DNA of 5,122 bases, from NCBI GenBank assembly GCA_034435395.1, contig DAOTXK010000008.1, positions 1 to 5,122 of the forward strand. The letters run 5' to 3'. The position numbers were made by a program, and so were the translations under genes. The notes under the pieces are model-generated. The model searched no databases. It saw only the letters and a program-made list of their open reading frames with translations, and was not told where the DNA came from. Below are positions 1 to 3,979 of the stretch, in pieces; position 1 is the first letter of the stretch, and every line of letters starts with the position of its first letter. This stretch comes from DAOTXK01 sp034435395 (GTDB lineage Bacteria; Chloroflexota; Anaerolineae; Aggregatilineales; Ch27).

Positions 1-85
1 GGCCGGTCCCTGGACCGGCGCGCAGGTTAACATCGGGGCGGCTCTCGATACCCCGGATCACGACCCGGCAGGGGGTTGTGGTCAT
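1..85 (-). CDS. Partial CDS, N-terminus of a probable SH3-like-domain protein
   Basis: Only the first 28 codons are inside the window; the gene continues beyond base 1. Reading leftwards from the ATG at 85, the peptide begins MTTTPCRVVIRG and at residues 19-28 reads VNLRAGPGTG. That is the hallmark opening of bacterial SH3 (SH3_3 type) repeats, usually written VNVRSGPGTGY. Such domains commonly bind cell-wall or other extracytoplasmic ligands, or sit in multidomain envelope proteins. No signal peptide is visible, and no strong Shine-Dalgarno precedes the ATG; an in-frame GTG is directly upstream at 88. The frame stays open upstream to about 235, but that stretch reads like non-coding sequence. 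The coding call rests on the SH3-like motif alone, and the start is uncertain. Confidence 0.5.
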   Translation of the reverse strand, partial: MTTTPCRVVIRGIESRPDVNLRAGPGTG

Positions 86-284
86 CACGATCGGCGCAGG
101 CCATCCCCCATCGTGGCTGGGGGGCGCGCCTTCACTCCTTTCCAGTATGTCAACGGCCAGGCATGGAAAATCGTCGGAGCACCCTCCCCACCTCACCATC
201 CATCCAGCCCGTTGCACCTTATCTGGCGTCATCCATCAACATAAGGGGAGACTCCCGGCGCGGGCAAAAGCGATGACCCGCTCC
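86..284. other. Intergenic stretch with no recognisable gene
   Basis: About 200 bases lie between the end of the transposase-like gene and the partial gene at the left edge. A short hairpin occurs at 105-123 (CCCCCA, 7-base loop, TGGGGG) and a small palindrome at 246-256. Neither is followed by a T-run on either strand, so I do not call a terminator. No promoter with both hexamers was found. Confidence 0.4.
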
Positions 285-719
285 CTACCCGGCGGCATCG
301 ACCTCAGCATGGTAGCGGTCATGGGCGGAGCAGAACCGATACGCCGACGGCTGGCCCGTCAGCCCGGCCTGCACCGGCAACTGCTCGACCGTCCACACGG
401 CCTCCCGCACCTCCTGGGGGGAAGACAGCGCTTCCTCCGTGATGGCGGGATGCCACACCGGGCCGCCCACTTCCAGCAGCGCCCTCAGGAGCGACTCGGT
501 CTCGGTCATCCAGTTGGCCAGCAAGGCCCGCGCGCTGATGTGCTGAGGCGTGGCCACCAGATGCAGCGCCCAGGGCAGCACCGCGAAGCCGTGCAGCCGC
601 ATCTCGCCGCGGGCCCGCGCCTCAAACAGCAGGGTCACGGCCACTTCTGCCGCGCTCGCCTGGGCCAGAAAAGGCTGTCGCTCGGCGGTGAAGACCCACA
701 CATGCACCGGCGTCGTCAT
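285..719 (-). CDS. Degenerate Y1/REP-associated (IS200-like) transposase relative
   Basis: The 144-residue protein keeps the outline of the REP-associated tyrosine transposase/IS200-like family. It has an N-terminal strand with VHVWVFT (4-10), a central strand HGFAVLPWALHLVA (43-56) in the place of the family's AFVVMPNHVHLL, and a C-terminal PVQAGLTGQPSAYRFCSA (115-132) that parallels the usual NPVRAGLV...YPWSSA. The HUH metal-binding motif is broken: only H53 remains and the first His is replaced. No tyrosine lies in the helix that should carry the catalytic residue (64-81). I infer it cannot cut DNA and is either decaying or repurposed. The ATG has an AGGA Shine-Dalgarno at 727-730, seven bases upstream. 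It probably shares the Trm112 transcript, 95 bases away on the same strand. Family assignment is from motif shape only. Confidence 0.65.
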   Translation of the reverse strand: MTTPVHVWVFTAERQPFLAQASAAEVAVTLLFEARARGEMRLHGFAVLPWALHLVATPQHISARALLANWMTETESLLRALLEVGGPVWHPAITEEALSSPQEVREAVWTVEQLPVQAGLTGQPSAYRFCSAHDRYHAEVDAAG

Positions 720-741
720 ACCCGTGTCCTGGTTGTTTTAT

Positions 742-800
742 CCCCGTCGGCGGGGCACAGGCCCATCGGGGAGGGCCTGCCCCCCACGGCGGTAGCCGCC
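742..800. repeat. Three consecutive GC-rich hairpins between Trm112 and the transposase-like gene
   Basis: Three short perfect stems follow one another: CCCCG-TCGG-CGGGG at 742-755 (the arms flank a 4-base loop), a 7-bp stem CAGGCCC/GGGCCTG at 758-779 with an 8-base loop, and GGCGG-TAG-CCGCC at 788-800. None is followed by a T-run on the minus strand, so they are not classic intrinsic terminators. They lie immediately upstream of a gene related to REP-associated transposases, whose natural partners are small palindromes, but no copy of these hairpins is seen elsewhere in the window. Confidence 0.4.
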
Positions 801-814
801 GCGCCCGGCCCGCC

Positions 815-1093
815 TCAATCGGTGTACCGGCTGGCGATGGGGGGCAGGTCCTCGACCGGCGTGTGCTGCCACTCCTCGCCGACCTCGACCAGCATCACCG
901 GGATGCCGTCGCGGATCGGGTACTTGTAACCGGAGTCCGCGCAGACCAGCCACCAGTCTCCGTTAGGGCGCTGCACCAGTTCCAGGCGACCGGGGTCATC
1001 GCCCCGGTCTTTGTAGTGCACCGCCACCGGGCAGCGCAGAATCTCCAACAGATCGTCGTCAATCGGTTTGACGGCTTGTTCGGGGTCGGTCAT
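815..1093 (-). CDS. Trm112 family protein (zinc-cysteine-poor type)
   Basis: The 92-residue protein matches the small bacterial Trm112 fold: DLLEILRCPV at 14-23, then a strand-rich middle, then WLVCADSGYKYPIRDGIPVMLVE at 48-70, whose YPIRDGIPVML segment is diagnostic. Trm112 proteins bind and stabilise class I methyltransferases that act on tRNA, rRNA or release factors in eukaryotes and archaea; the bacterial partners are less clear. The usual CPxC and CxxC zinc ligands are reduced to single cysteines (C21 and C51), as in many bacterial members, so zinc binding is unlikely. The ATG at 1093 is chosen because AAGGTG at 1102-1107 lies 8 bases upstream and a promoter at 1134-1162 puts transcription start near 1127. 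A longer TTG start at 1162 would lie within that promoter. Confidence 0.85.
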   Translation of the reverse strand: MTDPEQAVKPIDDDLLEILRCPVAVHYKDRGDDPGRLELVQRPNGDWWLVCADSGYKYPIRDGIPVMLVEVGEEWQHTPVEDLPPIASRYTD

Positions 1094-1133
1094 CAGCCAT
1101 TCACCTTGCTGCACACCATCGGTCGGCGCACCC

Positions 1134-1162
1134 AGTATGCCACCGCGCCGGATGCCCGTCAA
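1134..1162 (-). promoter_or_regulatory. Sigma70-type promoter of the Trm112 gene
   Basis: On the minus strand TTGACG (1162-1157) and CATACT (1139-1134) are separated by exactly 17 bases. They match 5 of 6 and 4 of 6 consensus positions. The predicted transcription start is near 1127, giving a leader of about 33 bases that contains the AAGGTG ribosome binding site. It probably also drives the transposase-like gene downstream. Confidence 0.6.
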
Positions 1163-1234
1163 GCGGAGTGGCGACCGTCCCGCCGCCCCACGCCAGGATA
1201 AAGGCCCCTTCAGCCGCAGACCCGCCGACTGGCG

Positions 1235-1278
1235 AAAATCCCAAACAAACCCAAAGTATCACAACGTTAAAAAATTCC
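1235..1278. other. A+T-rich segment next to the first perfect DnaA box (possible second unwinding element)
   Basis: About two thirds of these bases are A or T. The plus strand is A-rich (AAAATCCC, AAACAAACCCAAAG, GTTAAAAAATT) and ends 8 bases before the perfect DnaA box at 1287. Such skewed A+T-rich tracts at an origin edge often form the DNA unwinding element. However, no trio-like repeat is seen here, so the right-hand element at 1778 is the better candidate. Confidence 0.4.
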
Positions 1279-1286
1279 CTGGCCAG

Positions 1287-1295
1287 TTATCCACA
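1287..1295 (+). promoter_or_regulatory. DnaA box, perfect consensus
   Basis: TTATCCACA matches all nine consensus positions on the plus strand. It is the leftmost box of the cluster and stands about 156 bases from the next one. Confidence 0.85.
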
Positions 1296-1345
1296 GATCG
1301 CGCGGGGTTACAATTCTTTAACATTGCCGCCTCCCGCCATCCCCT

Positions 1346-1541
1346 CCCCCATATATAGGGACGACACGGGGAAATTTCGCCTGTTTTCCCGTAAATAGGG
1401 AGGCAGGGACGTATTGGCGGCTCCCTTTTGATTCCACGCACCACCCCGCCTGTGGATAACTCCCCGGAATCCTGGGGATAAATGCGAATCATTGTGGAAA
1501 AGTTGAAAGCCGGTCCGCAGCCACCCCCTACATATGGGAGG
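1346..1541. repeat. Three copies of a CCC-N7(AT-rich)-GGGA element within the origin
   Basis: The copies are CCCCC-ATATATA-GGGA (1346-1361), CCC-GTAAATA-GGGAGG (1388-1403) and CCCCC-TACATAT-GGGAGG (1524-1541). All have a run of C, a 7-base A+T-rich core (one G in copy two, one C in copy three) and GGGA, forming near-palindromes. They do not resemble DnaA boxes. They could be binding sites for another origin protein or regulator; the binder is unknown. Confidence 0.5.
1451..1501 (-). promoter_or_regulatory. Three co-oriented DnaA boxes
   Basis: On the minus strand these are a perfect TTATCCACA (1459-1451), TTATCCCCA (1481-1473) and TTTTCCACA (1501-1493). Start-to-start spacings are 22 and 20 bases, close to two helical turns, so the three sites would face the same side of the DNA. 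Confidence 0.8.
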
Positions 1542-1604
1542 CTAAAAGCTCCGCCGCCAACGGCTGGGGCCGAACGGCTGTGCTGTGTTGGGTGCCTCCT
1601 GCGC

Positions 1605-1630
1605 GGTGGATAACCCCACCGTTATCCCCA
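1605..1630. promoter_or_regulatory. Inverted pair of DnaA boxes
   Basis: TTATCCACC on minus (1613-1605) faces TTATCCCCA on plus (1622-1630). Their cores form a perfect 7-bp inverted repeat, GGATAAC (1608-1614) and GTTATCC (1621-1627), around a 6-base spacer. Each box has one mismatch to consensus. Confidence 0.7.
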
Positions 1631-1638
1631 GGCAGAGA

Positions 1639-1655
1639 TGTGGATATGTGGATGG
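1639..1655 (-). promoter_or_regulatory. Tandem overlapping DnaA boxes, left arm of a 14-bp inverted repeat
   Basis: TGTGGATAT (1639-1647) and TGTGGATGG (1647-1655) overlap by one base and point leftwards, with one and two mismatches. The first 14 bases (1639-1652) are the exact reverse complement of 1745-1758. Confidence 0.7.
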
Positions 1656-1671
1656 CCGCCGACGGTCAGCT

Positions 1672-1721
1672 CCCCCATGTCCTGGGGGGCTCGGTCCTCG
1701 CCAGCCCCACCGCTGGGACCG
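1672..1721. repeat. Two GC-rich hairpins between the inverted DnaA-box arms
   Basis: The first is a 6-bp stem, CCCCCA (1672-1677) and TGGGGG (1683-1688), with a 5-base loop. The second has an outer stem CGGTC (1692-1696) with GACCG (1717-1721) and an inner stem CCAGC (1701-1705) with GCTGG (1712-1716), giving 10 base pairs with a 4-base bulge. Neither has a T-run after it. They occupy the 92-base spacer between box arms and could fold as a cruciform or extruded loop. Confidence 0.45.
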
Positions 1722-1741
1722 GGAGGCCACTCCAGCCCGCT

Positions 1742-1758
1742 CTCTCCACATATCCACA
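1742..1758 (+). promoter_or_regulatory. Tandem overlapping DnaA boxes, right arm, next to the unwinding element
   Basis: CTCTCCACA (1742-1750) and ATATCCACA (1750-1758) overlap by one base and point to the right, towards the trio-like and A+T-rich sequence. They have two and one mismatches. Bases 1745-1758 repeat 1639-1652 exactly in inverted orientation. Confidence 0.75.
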
Positions 1759-1805
1759 GGTCCTACTACGACGACGATATTATATCTAGTGATGGGAAAG
1801 ATATG
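1759..1805 (+). other. DnaA-trio track and candidate DNA unwinding element
   Basis: Directly after the tandem boxes come a 4-base spacer GGTC (1759-1762), two in-phase CTA triplets (1763-1768) and three CGA triplets (1769-1777), then TATTATATCTAG (1778-1789) and further A+T-rich sequence. Read on the complementary strand, CTA is 3'-GAT-5', the published DnaA-trio unit. A DnaA filament grown from the boxes uses it to grip and open one strand. Box, short GC-rich spacer, trio and A+T-rich tract in this order is the known basal unwinding layout. The three CGA units (3'-GCT-5') depart from the trio consensus at its middle A. Confidence 0.7.
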
Positions 1806-1807
1806 TC

Positions 1808-1816
1808 TGTGGAAAA
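1808..1816 (-). promoter_or_regulatory. DnaA box (TTTTCCACA) just right of the unwinding element
   Basis: TGTGGAAAA on plus equals TTTTCCACA on minus, identical to the box at 1493-1501, with one mismatch. It lies in the untranslated stretch before the histidine kinase gene, so DnaA bound here could also affect that gene. Confidence 0.6.
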
Positions 1817-1887
1817 CCCGATTGCCGCGCCAGCGGAATCCGTGTACGATGAAGGCATCCCTTTTTTGGCGGACCAGGTGATGGCAG

Positions 1888-3144
1888 GTGCACATGTCCA
1901 CTTTATCCTCCACCCCGCAAGCGCTGGAAGACCGCGTCGCCGTGCTGAACCGTCTGGTGGAAATCAGCCTGACCCTCAACTCCACGCTGGCCCTGCAACC
2001 GCTGTTACAGTTCATCATGGACGAAGCGAAGGACCTCGCCAGCGCCGAAGGGGCGTCCATTCTGCTCAAAGATCGGCACACCCAGGAGCTTAAATTCGCC
2101 GCCAGCAGCAGCGGCTCTTCCGATCTGATCGGACGGACCGTACCGCTGGAAGGCAGCATTGCCGGGACGATCCTGCGGGAGAACCGGGCGGTGGCCATCG
2201 ACGATGTGAGCACGGAACCGCGCCATTACCGGCAGACGGACCAGCAGATCGATTTCCAGACCCGCTCCGTGCTCGGCGTGCCGATGCGCATCAAGGACAA
2301 GGTGGTGGGCGTGCTGGAAGTGGTCAACAAGCGGGCCGGGGGGTGGACCGCCGATGATCGGAGCATGTTGTCCATCCTGGCCGCCCAGGCGGCGGTGGCC
2401 ATCGAAAACGCGCAACTGGTCGCCGCCCTGCGGAAGGCCTATCACGAGCTGGACCAGCTTGACAAGCTGAAGAACGACTTCATTGCCATCGCCAGCCACG
2501 AATTGCGCACGCCGCTGGGCGTGATCCTGGGGTATGCCTCGTTCCTCAAAGAAGATGCCGAAGGGGAGGCCAGCGCCCATGCCGACGCGGTCTTCCGCAG
2601 CGCGCTGCAACTGCGTGACATCATCGAACAGATGACCAACCTGCGGTACCTCAAAATGGGCGAGACCGAGATGGTCTACGAGGTCCTGCCGGTGGTGGAG
2701 TTGCTGGCCAACGTCGAGCACGATATCGAGTCGCTGGCCCAGGCCAAGGATCACCAGCTGACGGTGGACGCGCCCGACCCGGACCTGATGGTGAAGGTCG
2801 ATGTGAACCGGATCAGCACGGCGCTGGGCAACATCCTGAACAACGCCGTGCGCTTCACCCCCGCCGGCGGCCAGATCACCGTGAGCACCCTGCTCAAGCC
2901 ATCTGAAGTGTGGATTCTCATTCAGGACAACGGGATCGGCATCCCCGCTGACCAGTTGGAGAAGATTTTCGACGAGTTTTACCAGGTGGAAGACCACATG
3001 ACGCGGCGGCACGGTGGCATGGGGCTGGGGCTGGCCATCGCCAAAGCGCTGGTCGAAGCACACGGCGGGCGCATCTGGGCGGAAAGCGCCGGGCTTAACC
3101 AGGGCAGCACGTTTTACGTCAGCCTGCCGCTGGCCTCCGGATGA
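1888..3144 (+). CDS. Soluble GAF-domain sensor histidine kinase
   Basis: The 418-residue protein has a GAF sensor domain (about 18-178), a short coiled linker (180-195), a HisKA dimerisation domain and a HATPase_c domain (about 300-416). The H-box is SHELRTPLG at 203-211 with phospho-acceptor H204. The N-box is NILNNAVRFTP (315-325), G1 is DNGIGI (347-352), the F-box is IFDEFYQ (360-366) and G2 is GGMGLGLAI (376-384), so all catalytic motifs are intact. There is no membrane segment and no receiver domain, so it acts in the cytoplasm and must phosphorylate a separate response regulator, which is not in this window. The GAF ligand cannot be read from sequence; no obvious haem or FeS cysteine cluster is present. 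I chose GTG 1888 because AGGTG at 1876-1880 lies 7 bases upstream; ATG 1894 is the alternative, and a stop at 1879 blocks longer forms. It begins about 70 bases after the last origin DnaA box. Confidence 0.92.
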   Translation: MHMSTLSSTPQALEDRVAVLNRLVEISLTLNSTLALQPLLQFIMDEAKDLASAEGASILLKDRHTQELKFAASSSGSSDLIGRTVPLEGSIAGTILRENRAVAIDDVSTEPRHYRQTDQQIDFQTRSVLGVPMRIKDKVVGVLEVVNKRAGGWTADDRSMLSILAAQAAVAIENAQLVAALRKAYHELDQLDKLKNDFIAIASHELRTPLGVILGYASFLKEDAEGEASAHADAVFRSALQLRDIIEQMTNLRYLKMGETEMVYEVLPVVELLANVEHDIESLAQAKDHQLTVDAPDPDLMVKVDVNRISTALGNILNNAVRFTPAGGQITVSTLLKPSEVWILIQDNGIGIPADQLEKIFDEFYQVEDHMTRRHGGMGLGLAIAKALVEAHGGRIWAESAGLNQGSTFYVSLPLASG

Positions 3145-3174
3145 GCGCGCCGGCGTCGCTCTATCAAACGCGAC

Positions 3175-3975
3175 TCATGCGGCCTCCCTGGCTTTGTTTT
3201 TCGCCTTTTTGGCGGTCTTTTTCGCTTTTTTCCTGGCCGCCTTAACCGCCAGCGGATCGCGGGGCGTGTAGCGTAATGCCTCGGATAACACGTCCACCAG
3301 CGTGCGCAGCGCCTTGACCCGGGCCCACCACTTGTCGTTGCCCTCGATGACCGTCCACGGCGCGGTGAGCGTGCTGGTCTTGAGCAGCATGTCGTTGACC
3401 GCCTGCTCGTACAGGTCCCACTTCTCGCGGTTGCGCCAGTCCTCGTCGGTGAGCTTCCAGGCTTTGTATTCGGTATTCTGGCGCTGTTCGAAGCGGCGGA
3501 ACTGCTCATCCTGACTGATGTGAATCCAGAACTTAACCAGGATGGTGCCGTAATCGACCAGCTGGCGCTCAAAGGCGTTGATCTCGCGGTAGGCGCGCTT
3601 CCACTCCTCCTCGGCGCAGAAGCCCTCGACGCGCTCCACCATCACCCGCCCGTACCAGCTGCGGTCGAAGATGGCGATCTGGCCGCGTTCCGGCAGCCGC
3701 CGCCAGAAGCGGTAGAGGTAATGGTGGGTCCTGTCCTCGCCGCCCGGGGCAGCGATGGGATGCACCACGAAGCCGCGCGGGTCCAGCTTCTCCGTCACGC
3801 GTTTGATGTTGCCGCCCTTGCCCGCCGCGTCCCAGCCCTCGTACAGGATCACCACCGGGCGCTTCTGCACGTAGACCTGGTAGCCCAGTTCGCGCAGTTG
3901 GAGCTGGTAGCGGGTCAACTCGGTGACGTAGGTCTCGCGGTCCAGCGCCAGCGATAGATCGACGGTATCCAGCAT
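3175..3975 (-). CDS. PPK2 family polyphosphate kinase, with Lys/Ala-rich tail
   Basis: The 266-residue protein is a P-loop kinase of the PPK2 family, which moves phosphate between polyphosphate and AMP, ADP or GDP. It has Walker A GWDAAGKG (47-54), the LDPRGF segment (64-69), Walker B in AIFDRSWYGRVMVERVEGF (101-119) with D104, and the lid and C-terminal signatures KLTDEDWRNREKWDLYEQAV (174-193) and APWTVIEGNDKWWARVKALR (205-224). From memory these resemble the catalytic half of the two-domain class II polyphosphate:AMP phosphotransferases. Residues 244-266 form a Lys/Ala tail (AARKKAKKTAKKAKNKAREAA) beyond the usual domain. ATG 3975 follows GGGAGGG (3984-3990) by 8 bases, lies 4 bases after the upstream stop codon, and aligns with the sister protein's MLEKVDL; this suggests translational coupling. 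A longer reading from 4137 would merely overlap the upstream gene. Confidence 0.92.
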   Translation of the reverse strand: MLDTVDLSLALDRETYVTELTRYQLQLRELGYQVYVQKRPVVILYEGWDAAGKGGNIKRVTEKLDPRGFVVHPIAAPGGEDRTHHYLYRFWRRLPERGQIAIFDRSWYGRVMVERVEGFCAEEEWKRAYREINAFERQLVDYGTILVKFWIHISQDEQFRRFEQRQNTEYKAWKLTDEDWRNREKWDLYEQAVNDMLLKTSTLTAPWTVIEGNDKWWARVKALRTLVDVLSEALRYTPRDPLAVKAARKKAKKTAKKAKNKAREAA

Positions 3976-3979
3976 GATC

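Larger units (their letters stand above)
1230..1820. other. oriC: Probable chromosomal replication origin (oriC)
   Basis: This gene-free stretch holds eleven DnaA-box-like 9-mers. Two are perfect TTATCCACA (1287-1295 plus, 1451-1459 minus). Seven have one mismatch (1473-1481, 1493-1501, 1605-1613, 1639-1647 and 1808-1816 on minus; 1622-1630 and 1750-1758 on plus). Two have two mismatches (1647-1655 minus, 1742-1750 plus). Between and beside them are A+T-rich patches, unusual for this GC-rich window, at about 1235-1278, 1308-1326, 1351-1397 and 1778-1816. A DnaA-trio-like track follows the tandem boxes at 1742-1758. The flanking genes run away from it: Trm112 and the transposase-like gene leftwards, the histidine kinase rightwards. 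This would place them on leading strands. DnaA recruits the helicase at such sites. dnaA is not adjacent. A large plasmid or a DnaA-titrating locus is the main alternative, but the unwinding-type layout favours oriC. Confidence 0.85.

Noticed and set aside
2..19. Perfect inverted repeat GCCGGTC-CCTG-GACCGGC at the left edge
   Set aside because: It falls inside the coding motif RAGPGTG of the partial SH3-like gene and is not followed by a T-run, so it is not a credible terminator or attachment site.
78..929. Plus-strand 283-codon open frame across the transposase-like gene
   Set aside because: It lies opposite two supported minus-strand genes, has no family resemblance, is rich in Arg, Pro and His as typical of antisense GC-rich frames, and ends inside Trm112.
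1259..1492. Minus-strand 77-codon frame inside the origin
   Set aside because: It is composed of DnaA boxes and A+T-rich origin sequence, has no domain similarity, and its coding reading is explained by chance.
1559..1580. Direct repeat AACGGCTG twice, 14 bases apart, as a possible iteron
   Set aside because: Only two 8-base copies occur, which is too few for an iteron array, and the region already has DnaA boxes as the main signal.
1803..1893. Possible extra N-terminal reading (MSVENPIAAPAESVYDEG...) before the kinase
   Set aside because: It is in a different frame from the kinase, has only a weak GGGAAAG upstream, runs into kinase shadow sequence, and the kinase frame is complete from 1888. 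A frameshift is possible but not needed.
2005..3063. Minus-strand 352-codon open frame opposite the histidine kinase
   Set aside because: The plus frame encodes complete HisKA and HATPase motifs; the antisense peptide is His/Gly/Val-rich low-complexity sequence without recognisable domains.
3143..3161. GAGCG/CGCTC hairpin between the convergent kinase and PPK2 genes
   Set aside because: The stem is only 5 bp with a 9-base loop and no T-run on either strand, too weak to call a bidirectional terminator.
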